A stretch of 64,000 bases of DNA from Chamaelirium japonicum (GCA_947650365.1 OX393557.1:29901359-29965358), one strand, 5' to 3'. Positions 33,775 through 46,243 are shown, counted from the first letter of the stretch. A program made the numbers and translations. The notes: generated from the sequence alone by a model not told the origin.

Positions 33775-34601
33775 TGTGGGGGAAAAATCTTTGTGCCGAT
33801 CCGAAGACTTCACCTCACCAGTTAATTGAAGTTGAGTCAAAGATCTTTGATCGATCTGTTGGTTGGAAGGTAGGTTTGAAGGTTGATGTCTTGGTGACTT
33901 TGAGTTAGCACTCTCGGTATGCGAATAGAGAAGATTGACACAAGATGTGGTCTCGGAGTTCAGCCGAAGCCTACGTCTCCGTGCTATAGGGAGCAACCCG
34001 AATTCACTAACATATCACTCGAAGTGACCTCGACAGGCCGAGGGTCGCTGATCTCTTCTTAAAGAAGATCGAAGGAGATCGAAGTCAGAGCTCTGGGTTT
34101 TTGAGGTTGTCTATCTAGATTCTGGTTTTAGAAATTGATTTTCAGATCCTTTTACACTTGAAGGCTCTGCTATTTATAGGATTTCCTGGGAGGAAATCTG
34201 GGGCAAATGGCGGTTTCTGCTGTCGCATCTGGGGGATCCTCCAGGCAGGGCTGGTGGGTCCCACTGTCGTCTCTGGGGATTCCACAGGCAGGGGCCGGTG
34301 GGTCCCACCGTAATATCGGGGGATCCTCCGGGCAGGGCTAGTGGGTCCCGCGATAGTCTCTGTGGGCCCACCAGGCAGGGCTAGTGGGTTCCACGATAGT
34401 CTCTGGGGGCCCTCCAGGCAGGGCTGGTGGGTCCCGCGGTAGTCTCTGTGGGCCCTCCAGGCAGGGCTGGTGGGTCCCGCGGTAGTCTCTGTGGGCCCAC
34501 CAGGTAGGGCTGGTGGGTCTCGCGGTAGTCTCTATGGGCCCACCAGGCAGGGCTAGTGGGTCCTGCTATCTGTAGGCTTCTTGCCAAAATTTGCACCTAC
34601 A
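33775..34601 (-). repeat. 5' LTR of the Tat element (827 bp)
   Basis: It matches 11191-12008 throughout. It carries the same 43-bp U3 repeat array (34220-34570) and TATA motif (CTATAAATAG, minus strand, 34170-34179). AGCAT follows at 34602. Confidence 0.93.
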
Positions 34602-34606
34602 AGCAT

Positions 34607-34903
34607 AGGAAGCAGTTGTCAAGGGCGATGGTTTCTGCAACTACTTGCAGTTAATAGGGTAGTTATGGGAGTTATGTGTGTTATGTGTTTCTGTATTTAA
34701 AGTCTGTTTCGTTATTCAATAAAGGATTACGATGATGTTCATGCTAGTATCCAATTCTGACTCTCTATAGTCATCTCTCTAAGTTCTCATTCTTTCCTGT
34801 ATTTCTTCCTTTTCTCTCATAATCTTATCTCTAATCTTTCTTCTTTCCCTGTTTCTCACTAAATCTTCTCTATTTTGATTTATATTCAATCAAGTACGTA
34901 TCA
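34607..34903 (+). mobile_element. copia-like LTR remnant disrupted by the Tat element
   Basis: It has the look of an LTR R/U5 region: TTCTGTATTTAAAGTCTG, then TCAATAAAGG, a CT-rich leader and TTTATATTCAATCAAG. It is followed by GTATCAGTGTCCGATGG, a degenerate form of the tRNA-Met primer site. Its other half would be 11132-11190. Confidence 0.4.
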
Positions 34904-35640
34904 GTGTCCGATGGTCAGCACGAGGAAGGAGGAGGCCAAGCACGGGTTGCGGAGACACCGGCGAGGGAGAAGGAGACTGACGCGAGGAAGGAGGAGGCCA
35001 AGCGGTGACGGTCGAGCAAAGAAGATTGCGAAGGACGTGATCACGTGGAGGTCGCCGATCGGACAGAGCAGATCGGGGCAGCGTCTGCGCGACAAAGATC
35101 TCGGCTCGACGGCGAGATCTCGATCGGGGTAGGGATCTTGGGTCGCGGCAGGTGGAGGTTGATTGGCGCAGGATCTCAGATCTGAGATCAATGGAGACGA
35201 GGATCTCAGATCTCAGATTTGTTCGGCGGCAGCGAGCGAACAGGGGACGCACGGGGTTTACTAGGGAGAGAGATCGGCAGGGATCGCAAGGGGGATCACA
35301 CGATCAGACCGTACGGGATTTGCTAGGAAGAGATCGGCAGAGATCTACACAATCGGACCGCTCAGGAGGGGGATCACACAGGGGGCAATCGGGATCGTGA
35401 GAATGAAACGAGATCGCAAGGTCGGGACGGAATAAAATAATTTTACTATGCTTGGCCTCCCCGAGGTCACCGACGGCAACCAAAGAGGCCAAGGATAGAG
35501 ATGGGATGTCCGAAACCCTAGACCGACTCTGATATCATGTTACATAGAGAGAGGGAGAAAGAGCTTTGGTAGAAAACTATTTGTATTTTCAATTCATATC
35601 ATTACACAAGACTAACTCTCCTTGTACAATGAGAGAAAGC
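34904..35640. other. GC-rich non-coding retroelement-like leader
   Basis: Arg-rich short frames and repeats of AGATCTCAGATC and GGCAGAGATC, with no known protein. At 35524-35540 a reversed primer-site motif (CTCTGATATCATGTT) suggests the 5' end of a second, minus-oriented copia-like element whose LTR lies to the right, close to the PPR gene. Confidence 0.4.
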
Positions 35641-35730
35641 GCACCAATACCACCAGCCACCGCCACTCGCCGGAAAGGGTCTGTACCCTAGCCTATTCTT
35701 TTAGCTATTAGTCTCCTCCGTCGCCGCAAA

Positions 35731-38136
35731 ATGGAAACAATCCCTCCGCCTCCTCCTCCGCCGCGAAGAGCGGTGGACGAATCAGGCTCAGAGCTTATCA
35801 GCACCGTCTCCTCCATCCTCCTCGCCGCCCAGGATACCTCCGCGCCTCCCCTCGATCGGACCCTCGCCCCCTTCATCCCCCGCCTCGCCCCGCCTCTCAT
35901 CTCCCCCATCCTCTCCTCAGCCGCCGCCTCCCCTTCCCTCTCCAACCCTGCCCCCCTCCTGTCCTTCTACCACCTCCTCCGCCAACGCCTCCCCTCCTTC
36001 TCCGCGGACCCCGCCTCCGCCATCCCTGCCCTCCTCACCCTACTCTACCCGCTCATCCGCTTCCGTAAGTTCTCCGATGCCAAGTCCCTCATCCTCTCCT
36101 TCATCCCCCTCGACCCCTGCCTCCTCCTGCGCCACCTCCTCCACCCCCCGCGCCGCCTCCCCGCGCCCTCCAAGGCCCTCCTTGACATCTCAATCGCTTC
36201 ATATTCCCAGCTCCGCCATCCCCACCTCGCCGTCCAGCTCTTTTACTCCATGCGCCGCCACCGCCTCCGCCCCTCTCTCCTCACCGCCAACACCCTCCTC
36301 GCAGCCCTCGTCCGCACCTCCTCCCCGCCCTCCCTCCCCCTCTCCGTATTCAACGACATGGTTTCCCTCGGTGTTCCCCCCAGCACCAATACCTTCAACA
36401 TCCTCGCCCACTGCCTCTGCTCCCATGGCAAGCCATCCGACGCTCTCGACCTCCTCCCCACCATGGCCGGATTTGGCTGCAGCCCAGACACCATCACCTA
36501 CAACACCATTCTTGATGGCTTCTGCAAGAAGTCCATGCTGAAGGAAGCCCGCAACCTGCTCGCTGATATGAAGGCCAATGGCCTCTTCCCCGACCGCAGC
36601 ACCTACAACACCCTCGTCGCCAGCTACTGCCGCCTCGGGTGGCTGAAGGAGGCCACACAGGCGATCGAGATAATGACACAGAGCGAGTTCCTCCCCGACC
36701 TCTGGACCTACAACATGCTCATCGCGGGGCTCTGCCGCGAGGGCCGACTCGACGATGCATTTCGGCTTAGGGATGAAATGGGGAAGTTAAGGGTGCAACC
36801 CGATATCGTCACCTACAATACTCTGATCAATGGGTGTTTCCAGTGGAGCAGCAGCTCTGATGCATCCCGGGTATTGGAGGAGATGCGGTCGGTGGGTGTG
36901 AGCCCAAGCCTGGTGACTCACAATATCATGGTTAAAGGGTTGTGCAAAGAAGGGAAGATGGATGAGGCCGTGAGGTATTTGACGAAGATGGAAGAGGAGG
37001 GGTTGTCGCCTGATCTTATCACATACAATACCTTGATCAGCGGGTTTTGTAAAGGAGGGGAAATCAGCAAGGCTTTCAAATTGATGGATGAGATGGTCAG
37101 GAAAGGGCTCAAGATGGACACTTTCTCTCTCAACACTGTCATTCATAATCTTTGTAAGGAGAAGAGGTTCGGCGAAGCATGTGAGCTGCTTCGTAGCCCC
37201 CCAAAGCGGGGGCTTGTGCCCGATGAGGTCAGCTACGGTATAATGATGGTCGCTTATTTCAGGGATGAGAATCCGAAGGAGGCATTGAAACTTTGGGATG
37301 AGATGAAGGAGAGAATGATAAGGCCGAGTGTGGCGACCTACAATTCGGTTATCAATGGGCTTTGCAGGTTGGGCAGGACAGAAGAGGCAATTCAAAAGTT
37401 GAATGAGCTTTTGAAGAGGGCCCTGGTGCCGGATGAGATCACATACAATACACTCATTCATGCATATTGCAAAGAAGGAGATTTAGAAAAAGCATTCCAG
37501 TTTCATAACAAGATGGTGGAGAATTCATTCAAGCCCAACGTCATCACTTCTAATATTCTTTTGAATGGGCTCTGCAATGATGGAAAGGTGGAAAAGGCGC
37601 TAAAGCTTTTTGAAACATTGGTGTCGAAAGGGAAGAAGGTGGATATTATCACATACAACACTCTAATCAAAAGCCTATGCAAGGAAGGCCAGATTGATAC
37701 TGCATTGGGGCTTTTTGCTGACATGGAGGAAAAAGGATTAGGTCCCGATGCTTATACTTACAATGTGGTTCTATGTGCTCTCTCTGAGGCAGGGAGATCG
37801 GATGAAGCAGAGAGCATGTTTTCCAAGATGGCTGGAACTGGAAAATTGCCCGAACAGTTCACTTTTTCTTTATCCGGAGAAGCCCTCTCTGAGGTTGGAG
37901 TAGAGAGGGAGCAAGAGAGGATAGACAATGAAAACCAAGAGGAAGATGCAAAAACTAGCAGCTCTCCAACTTATTCAGAACAAATCAATGAACTATGCAA
38001 GAAGGGACAATTCAAAGAAGCTCAGCATGTTTTGGAGAAAATGATGAGGAAGGGTATTGCTATCAGAAGTTCTACTTTCATTACTTTGATGGATGGCTTT
38101 ATCAAGAGACAAAAGAGAATGACAAGAGGACCTTGA
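35731..38136 (+). CDS. P-class pentatricopeptide repeat protein, 801 aa
   Basis: Intronless gene, ATG at 35731 and TGA at 38134. After a Pro/Leu/Ser-rich N-terminus (1-150), residues about 183-708 form fifteen consecutive 35-residue PPR motifs (for example PDTITYNTILDGFCKK, PDIVTYNTLING, PDAYTYNVVLCALSEA). A charged linker follows (about 709-740, REQERIDNENQEEDAK) and one more repeat near 742-776. There is no E, DYW or SMR domain, so it is P class. P-class proteins bind single-stranded RNA in mitochondria or plastids and influence processing, stability or translation. The N-terminus is rich in Pro and Leu with few basic residues at the start, so targeting is uncertain. GC content falls sharply from 5' to 3'. 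The arrangement recalls Arabidopsis At2g16880, but that match is from memory and unchecked. Confidence 0.95.
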   Translation: METIPPPPPPPRRAVDESGSELISTVSSILLAAQDTSAPPLDRTLAPFIPRLAPPLISPILSSAAASPSLSNPAPLLSFYHLLRQRLPSFSADPASAIPALLTLLYPLIRFRKFSDAKSLILSFIPLDPCLLLRHLLHPPRRLPAPSKALLDISIASYSQLRHPHLAVQLFYSMRRHRLRPSLLTANTLLAALVRTSSPPSLPLSVFNDMVSLGVPPSTNTFNILAHCLCSHGKPSDALDLLPTMAGFGCSPDTITYNTILDGFCKKSMLKEARNLLADMKANGLFPDRSTYNTLVASYCRLGWLKEATQAIEIMTQSEFLPDLWTYNMLIAGLCREGRLDDAFRLRDEMGKLRVQPDIVTYNTLINGCFQWSSSSDASRVLEEMRSVGVSPSLVTHNIMVKGLCKEGKMDEAVRYLTKMEEEGLSPDLITYNTLISGFCKGGEISKAFKLMDEMVRKGLKMDTFSLNTVIHNLCKEKRFGEACELLRSPPKRGLVPDEVSYGIMMVAYFRDENPKEALKLWDEMKERMIRPSVATYNSVINGLCRLGRTEEAIQKLNELLKRALVPDEITYNTLIHAYCKEGDLEKAFQFHNKMVENSFKPNVITSNILLNGLCNDGKVEKALKLFETLVSKGKKVDIITYNTLIKSLCKEGQIDTALGLFADMEEKGLGPDAYTYNVVLCALSEAGRSDEAESMFSKMAGTGKLPEQFTFSLSGEALSEVGVEREQERIDNENQEEDAKTSSSPTYSEQINELCKKGQFKEAQHVLEKMMRKGIAIRSSTFITLMDGFIKRQKRMTRGP

Positions 38137-38640
38137 TAAACTGCCACTATCAAACCTCCTTGCTTCCATTGTCTAGAATGCTGTCAGTGAAATTGAACAG
38201 CATCAGAATGTTTCATGTCTCATAGTAATACTTTTGAGGATTCATTATTTCTATTAAGTGATGGGCTGAAGGTTGTTTGGCCAATGAGTTGAGGTATGCA
38301 ATTCTACCCATCTTGCATAAGCTCCTTTTATTCTTTCTGTGCTGAAAAATTGTACAATTCTTGTTGTATTCCCCGCATTTGATACTTATTGATGGAGCTG
38401 CATTTGTAATTAAAAAATGTTCTCTGTGTATGCATTAGTTTGGCTAGTGATTCACAATGCTTGTATGTCTCCCTTGAAGAAGCTGTTACTCACATGTCGA
38501 AATTTGTAAATTATTAGAGTATATTATACTTAAAGTGAAGATGGTTGCCATAGCTCCACATGTTTTCAAACTGATGCAGTCACTGTTTTTTCGAGTCCCA
38601 CATTACAACCGCTCGGGGAATGAGCGGTTAGGCCGAGTGT
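38137..38640 (+). other. 3' flank of the PPR gene
   Basis: AT-rich, probably 3' UTR at its start. A perfect 8-bp stem, AACCGCTC-GGGGAAT-GAGCGGTT, lies at about 38607-38629. Confidence 0.4.
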
Positions 38641-39395
38641 GATTCCTATACATTAACACACATGTCGTGGTGCCCTGCCATCGGATGGCTGTGCTGCCGT
38701 GGGGCTGAGACTCTAAAGAACTCGCGACTCATGAGGATTTGGGTTCGAATTGTGGGGCCTGGCCGCCTGGGAAACGACAGAACTTTTGAGATTTGTACTA
38801 TGTATATGTTCCCCACTTGGCTTCTCATGACTTTCTGGGGCATCTGTTGCTTGGAAACTATGCGAGATTTTGCCAACAGAAGGACAATGGACTGAAATAA
38901 GCGAAATGGGGAAGATGTAAGCAAATGACCAGTTGCATTTGAAAGATTGCGAGGTAGTTACTCGGAGAATTGAAGGGAGACAATTGTACCCATAGGGAAA
39001 TATGTTGGTGGAATGATGATGTCCAAGAAGAGGACCGAAGAGAAACTACGCGTGCTGGGAAAGTAACAAAGTAGACCACCGAGCAAGATATGAAGCACTC
39101 TAAGAAAACTGTAAATGGTAGTTAGAAGGTAACTGGATTGTCTACAATGAATTTGTTAGGAAGCAATGCACTAAAGAGGTTGAAAGAACATATATATTAA
39201 GAATGATGCAAATTTAGTTTTAGTTGACAAATCTGAGGCTCAATCACTTCCTTCTTGATTTGGGTGTAATGCTCGAGATTGCCTTGCGCCGCTTATTGTT
39301 GTAGCATAAATGAAAATCTCAAGCTACAGCGATATAGGATCTGGAAATCAGCCAGATGTTACCTGCAATGTGTTTGTGATAGATGATGCAAGACT
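38641..39395. other. non-coding; possible tRNA-derived SINE trace
   Basis: GGGTTCGAATTG at 38741-38752 resembles a polymerase III B box. No convincing A box, tail or target duplication was found. The rest (38880-39395) shows nothing. Confidence 0.25.
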
Positions 39396-40120
39396 TGTAC
39401 AAAGATGCATTTTTTCCCCCTAGGGTTAGGGTTTTAGCGAGGGCTTTCTCGGCCTCCTCGAACGTGGGGAGGTTGGGCCTTGAGTCCGCTCCACGTTGGG
39501 GGTTAGATTTGGCCCCCCTTCCTCTCCTCTGTGAATAGGGGCTCTTCGCGGCCAGAGATTCTGTGTTCGTAGCCCTAAAATCGTGATCGTCCTCTCCCCA
39601 GCTCAGCTGCAGCTTCCTCACTCGGCGTCGAGGGCCGGATCTCTCGCCGGGTGCTATGGGATGGTCAGTTCTGGTCCCGACGTAGAGGATCTCCGTCGAT
39701 GGATTTTCAGGGCGACTCCTCGGGACGGTGAGCGGTCTCCTGGCAGCTGGGGGCGACTACGACGGTCGAGGGTGGTTATGAGGCGTGATGCAGCACTGAA
39801 CGTTCTTGTCGCCGTGCTGTTTTTGGTACCTTTTGTGGATGGTTGACTCTATTCTCTTGTAATGTTGGGAGCTTTCTCTTATTATGGCTGGTGGGGTGCG
39901 GATTTGGTCTTTTTCCTTTTTGTAGGGTTAGGTTTTCAGACGATGGCGTCTATGTTTAGGTGCATCGATTTGGTGCTTCCCTCTCGCCGCCCAATAACAG
40001 TTATTCTCCAACCGAGGGCCGATTTTTTTCACTGGAGTGGCGATTTCTGATGCTTGCACCAGGCTGTGCTGCCTCCTAAGGTCTGTTGTGACCTCCCCTT
40101 GAATGAAGCAAAACAAAAAA
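39396..40120. other. GC-rich insert ending in an A-rich tail, unidentified
   Basis: It begins about CCCCCTAGGGTTAGGGTTTT and ends GAAGCAAAACAAAAAAAAGG near 40120, in contrast to AT-rich flanks. The composition change and A-rich end suggest a retroposed fragment. No protein was recognised and no target duplication found. Confidence 0.3.
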
Positions 40121-42436
40121 AAGGTGTCATAATGCAAAAAGAAAGTGGATGCGTTGTCTTGCCTCCAAACGCCATAGACCCTTACCATGTAAAAAAATAT
40201 TAGTAAATAGATAAAACATAAGAAATTAGTAATCATCTCAAACAACACATATGGAGCACCAAGATGAAATCACACGAAGTTTCTGGTCAAGACTAAAGAT
40301 GGGTCAACTAAATGAAAGTTAGCCCAAATCTGAAATGGATTTAAAATTCTGCGCTGAGGTTCTACTATAAGTTGGTGGCAAGGAAGAAGGTGGCAAAGGA
40401 TGCAGAAGAGAAGCATTGGTGATGGCGATATACCCCCTTCGGCTTTTTCCTTTCTCATCATTGATTTTCTTCCACCTTTCTAGATTTCTTCTCCTACACC
40501 ACCATTGTATCCCTTCCCACCTTCAAATTTATGTTGAGAGCTTTGGATCATTGGATGAAGCAATCTGGGCTATTAATAGAATAAGAGGACAAAGGAAATA
40601 CTTTTGAATTTGATTGAGATATGATGAGAATATCGAGAACAATCTAGTTACATTTTGATTCGAATAAAAATATAATGAGATTTGGGAAGATCTCATCCAT
40701 GTGGCTAATATTCTGAAAATTGATTTATTCTCTTAATAAAAATCTATTGATTGTCTAGAGCACTCCAAAATCCGTGCCATCGAGGGAATCTTCTGATGTG
40801 ATCCACATCAGAGATCATCTAAACTCTAGCTCCAAATGTTATCGAAGAAGAGAAGGTTCTCTAAAACTATAGCTTTGATCCAAAATCGGAAGAAGAGAGA
40901 GAAAGCTCCGATAAAACCCTAGCTTCGATAGGGAGTAGGAAAAATGGAGACGGCTGAGCCTTACTTAAATCAGAGCTCTAATACCATGAAACATCATGGA
41001 GCAAATGAACCTCATCTCAATTAGGGCTTTAGCCCAAGGCATATATACAAGTAAGTGCGGTCGCCACCATGGTGAGCATTGCAAACTAGAAAGAAAAAAC
41101 ATATGCAAGGTATACATAAATGTTACAACTTACAATATCAACATTCTTAATTGTCTAGATGATGTTTTTAGTTATGTCATAACTCATAAGTATCTCAGAT
41201 GAAGTCTTGTTCTTTTTCTTCCTCAACCATGGTGCATATTACACCTTTACTTACATCTCCCATTCAACTTCTTTTAGATCTCCATAAAGGAGTTTCAAGC
41301 TCGAGAAACTATAAGGATTTCATTAGTGTTTACTGTTTAGCACTCTTGCCCATGTCTTCTACCATGCACATTCATGGCCATGGACATATATTTTACATAC
41401 CTGCGTACTGATTTTTAAAACGACAGATGCCGCTCCCGGGAAAGGTTGAATATTGATGTTAGTTTGATAGCCAGTTGAAAAAAGCTGGCAACGATGAGCT
41501 AACCCAAATTGTTTTTGTCAAACGTTGATATGTATGGTTTTCCAGATTTGTAACCAAGAAATGATTTGGAGATATTCAATCTTTTGGTGATGTTTTTGAC
41601 TTCACCTGCAGGTCATGCTTATGAGAAGTCATATCCTCTCGTGAAAGGCAAAGATGTTGGAGTATGGAAGGATCCAGCATCAGGATTATCCGTGGTGGCT
41701 TCTACTACAACATGGCAGGAACAAAATCACGATTGAGGTCGAATTCCAGTGGCAAAGCTCCTGCCTCCACAATCCGGCAGGGGCAGGTCGTGTAATCGAA
41801 TTCCGTGGGCTACCTCCCTTATGCGTAGCAGGTTCATCTCTCATCTTTATGACGGGTTTATCTGTGCTCCTGGGTGGCAATATTGCAGGTTAAGGTATGG
41901 TTCGCACCGTGGTCCACTAACAGGCGATGTGCAGATCATGGGGCCCCTCCAAAAAAAAAAAGACAGGAACCAGATCAGTTCGTTTATTGTCAGATGGTTT
42001 TTTCAATCTGCTCATTACAGTTCGGAACGATACGCACTGAATCATCAGGGCTCGCATGGAGGCTAAGCTGCGCATCTGCGGGTTTGTGATCTTTTTCTTT
42101 AAAATATAAATATAAATCGAGGAAAATCTGAAAAATTAGATACTGAAATCTTAATATTTTCTATTTAAATCCATTTTGTTCATCACTGAGTAGGATGATG
42201 GTACTTCCCTTCCTGCTGCCTCATTGACATGAACACAATGCTTGGTATGATGATCCTTGACTGATTGCAGAAAAAAGAAGCGATTTGAATGGATACAGAG
42301 GTGCATTTTATTCCTGAATACTGCTATTTGCTTCCAATGAGAAGACAGAACCAGCATCTTGTGAGAATTATGGATGAATTAATTGAAAAGGGTGTTTTTT
42401 ATTTTTTGACACATTTTTTATCTCTAAAAAAACTTC
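40121..42436. other. intergenic; copia leader trace, otherwise unassigned
   Basis: At 40975-40995 the plus strand reads GAGCTCTAATACCATGAAAC; reversed, this is a copia-type primer site. The stretch 40757-40990 therefore looks like the leader of a minus-oriented copia remnant. Around 41610-41690 a short plus frame (SYPLVKGKDVGVWKDPASG) looks protein-like but was not identified. Confidence 0.35.
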
Positions 42437-45400
42437 TCATGCTTGGACCTCAAGAAGCAGCACATCCTCGCTGCCCTGTGACCCCGCTTCCACCTTCAAG
42501 CTCTGCACCGACGGCGAATCCACCGACGGGTGGCTGATCCTTGTTTCGTACTCCCCATGGAAGAGCTCGGTTTCGAAGAAGCCGTTGCTGTCCGTTGTGC
42601 CCACCACATGGCCCGTCTTCCACTCGGCGATCAGCTTGTCGACGACAGCTCCGGTGGGGAGGTTCCTGAAGTTGTTGTCCGTCAGACACATCCTGCAGCT
42701 GCCGTCTTGATGCCAGGCGCTCCACATCAAGATCCCTCGAACGGCAGGGTGCGCGAAAGCTTCTCTCAGAATCTGTTCCAGGTAACTAGCCTGCCACCGT
42801 ACTTTCAAATCCCCTCATCAGTGAATCTATTAGAAAAGCTCATATCTTCTGTCATGAATTGGTTACAGGGTTTTGAGGACATCACCTGATTTGGGTCTTT
42901 GATGACATCCACTTCAGTGAGCCAGATGGGCACATTGGCCCCTGCGACGGAATCCAGAGCTGCTCTCATGTAAGGGATGTTGGGTTGGCTGAAATGGCCC
43001 TCGAGTCCTATCGCCAGCTTCGCTCCCGACGCCTGCATCTCCCTCAGCTTCTGAAGATACTTGGCCGGCGTCGACGCCCCGTCTCCCGGCTGCTCCAGTG
43101 TGTTGTAATCGTTCAAGAACATGAGCGTGTTGGGGTCAAGCGCGCTGGCCTTCTGGAAGAACACCTGGGAGGCCGACGCCCCAAGCTTGTTCTCGAAGAA
43201 GTTGAAGTGGAGGTTCTCGTTGATAACGTCCCAGGCGATGAGCTGGCCTCGGTACCTCGAGACGACCGAGTTGATGCGCCGGTTCGTCGCGTCCCAGAGC
43301 TGGTTGGTGGGGAGCGACCGGACCCAGTCCATCTGGTACTGGGGGTCGTCCCAGAGGATGTTGTGGCCCCGGATCGAGATGCCGTGCTGCTTCGCAAAGG
43401 CGACCATGGCGTCAGCCTGGGAGTAGTCCTCCCTCCCGGGGCTGCGCTCCGTGCTGTACCACTTCATCTCGTTCTCGAAGACGGTCACGGTGAAGCGGGA
43501 GGCGAACCAGCTCTGGTACGCCGGGTTGTTGATGATGGCGGCCGTGATGGCGGATCCAAACGGGAACCCCGGCCTTGTCTGCTGGACGGAGACCGTGGCG
43601 TTGGGGAGGACATTACCGTCGGCGTCCACTGCATGGAACCTCACCCTCTGCTTGCGTACCTGTGAGGATTGATTGCCCTTAGTTTCGACTCAGTTTTTGC
43701 GATCGAAAGATGGTTCGATTACCTTGTTGATGCTCTCAGCTTGATGAGCTCTCCATTGATCTTGGGTGAATGGCTGCAAGGAGACGTTGTCCACCCATAT
43801 CTCAACTGTTGTGTTCTTGCTCTGCGAGTAGTGGATGTTGGTTCAGTGGCGACTATGGACTAGATTCCAATTCCAAGTAGAATTCTGCTGTTTACCTCGA
43901 AGTAGAATTCAGCTGGACCGGAGGCTTCGGGAGCGAGGCCTCCTTTGAGCAGGGACCAGCAGCCGGACCTCGCTTCGACCACGCCTGCATGGGTGAAGTT
44001 TCCGGCGGTCTTGAACACGACCGTGACGTCGGCACTGCCTTCGCTGACCTGCACCCAAGCTGGAAGAGGGCAGGCGGAGTTCGGTGTCTTCAGATTCAGC
44101 TCTTGAGCAAGCATTGAAAGCTTGGGTTGGTATGTTGAAGAGGAGTACCAGAGAATGTGTAGAGCTTCCCATTCTGCAGATGGATCTTCTGCGAGAGGCC
44201 TTGGTAGGGTCGGTCTCTGCCGCGAGCGACGGAGTACCGGTTGCCGGACTTGGATGTCCTCTGTGCGATCTCGCTGTAGCCGAAGGCCGACCACCCTTTC
44301 AGGCCGATGTTGAATTCGGGGTTGCGGAGAATGCCGCCGCCGTACTGAGGCTTGAGAGGCTCGGCCAGGCACTGGAATGGAAAAGATGTTTTCCAGTGTA
44401 AGAGAATCGTCGGGATTAGTGGGTTTTGGCTCAGTAAAAATGATCTTTAGATCTCTTTACCTAAGAAAGAGATTTAGGCCTTAAAGCTTCTATATATTGG
44501 GTTACATTTTACACAAATAATAATAATAAATAAATAATAAAATAAATTTTCATAAAACTGTATGTTGGAAGGGCAGGAGATTATTTATGGATTTAATTTT
44601 ATTAGGGATTGGATGGTAGGGGTGGGACTTGGGCGGGTTTGACCCGAGCCTGACTTGTCCAACCCGAACAATGGACAAATATGGACAAAGCTAGTTAAAA
44701 ACTTGAACGGGTTTAGACAAAAAAATATCAACCCGATTTCAATTTGGACGGATTGGGTACCAATCTTCCCAACCCGAGGAAGTGACACATTAAGGTTAAA
44801 TGTTTTGGTAGATTTTTTTTATGGTAATCAAAGACTGTTTGATGTTGAACGCTAAGAATTCGTTTGAAATATGTGAGTATGTGGGTTGGACTTTATGTTT
44901 TCGTTATGTAATTCAAAGATTTTTTTTATCCAATTCAAATATATTGTTGGGTTTTTTTTTCATCTATTTAAGTGCACAAGCATTTCTAATTGGGTAACCC
45001 ATCTATTATTTTGTAAATTGGGCAACCCGAGCAACTAGAATGGGCAAGCACGGGTTCGGGTTCCATGGGTAAAACGGGTTAAGGTTTGTGCAAGTCGGGT
45101 TGGGCATGGGCAGACCCTTCAACCCGCCCAAGTCCCACCCCTATCGGATGGTAATTTTTAGTAATTGCATTCACTTTATATATAAATTTGAGGGATTTAT
45201 AATTTCAATGTGAAATTTAGGGTTTGCATGCAAACTTCTTGTGCGAGTGTGGAGAGCACCTCCACACACATAGGAGAGAGAATCGAGTCATTGATGGTTT
45301 TCACTTTGGTTTGCATGGTATGCATAAGACTAAAATAAAATCTAGGAATTTTACATATAACCTCGTAGCAAATATTCATATTAGCAATAACCCCCACACC

Positions 45401-46192
45401 TTTTAAGCGTTATGTATCTCACTCTTGTATATTCTGGCATTTCATTAGGTTCTGTTTGGTTCGAAGTATCATGCGAGGCATTATAGTTATAAGGTATTCT
45501 GGATACGTGTATTCGTCGAATCGCTTATTTTGTGGTATTTAGTTGCCTCAGTTATGAGGTATCCTAGAGACATCAAATCGACTTAATGCACCGACTGCAA
45601 AACAAATGAGATAAGTCATACAAGATATTCTAAATACTTACCTCAAAGCGTTTTATTGCACCGGATGCTTCGAAACAAACAGAGCCTAAAATCCTCACAT
45701 GTGTCTTTTTGCCTTACTTTAGGTTTTGCATTTAACTCGAGGGCAAAAAGGTAATGACATGGGGATTTTACTAAATGACAATATATGAGCGAGTTATCTA
45801 TAAAACTTAAACCGAGGGGGTTATTTGTATTATCAATATTGTTAGGGGTGGGATATGCAAACTAGAATTTAAGTCAATGACTCAATATACCTCTCAAATA
45901 ACTATAGTTCCAAAGAGGTGGGATATGCAATCCTTACAGCCTATTTGGCTCCATGTAGTTGGCACTACACCGAATAGTGGGGATAGAATGCATGTAGTTG
46001 GAACACATAACTTTTTGCTAAGTGTTTGAACCACACGATTTTGTATAGAATTTTTTATAGGCAGGAGTTGGAATTGTTGCAGTTTTTGAAAACTACAACG
46101 AACCAAAACAACCCAAGCTAGGTGTGTAGTAACCCCCTTCGTTCAACTACATCAAACCAAACAGTTATATGCGTGCTTTCGCTCGCACACAC

Positions 46193-46243
<51 letters not shown>

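Larger units (their letters stand above)
11191..34601 (-). mobile_element. complete Tat-type Ty3/gypsy retrotransposon with nested insertions
   Basis: Two LTRs (11191-12008 and 33775-34601) share sequence end to end, both with TGTRGG...CCYACA termini. They are flanked by a perfect 5-bp target duplication, AGCAT, at 11186-11190 and 34602-34606. Minus-strand order: 5' LTR, primer-binding region, gag, protease, RT, RNase H, a second archaeal-type RNase H, integrase, then a plus-strand (antisense) spliced gene, a tandem array, polypurine tract and 3' LTR. The second RNase H and an extra antisense ORF near the 3' LTR are hallmarks of the Tat lineage. The integrase is split by the 10-kb block 18463-28613. 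Length without that block is about 13.3 kb. Confidence 0.94.

Noticed and set aside
38665-38830. tRNA-derived SINE or tRNA gene
   Set aside because: Only a B-box-like GGTTCGAATT is visible; no A box at the right spacing, no cloverleaf and no target duplication.
41590-41900. Exon of an unknown protein (VKGKDVGVWKDPASG)
   Set aside because: Looks protein-like for about 40 codons but ends in a stop without a usable splice site, and no family was recognised.
43113-43397. Frames overlapping the xylanase exon on the plus strand and in other minus phases
   Set aside because: They are shadows of the GC-rich GH10 coding exon.
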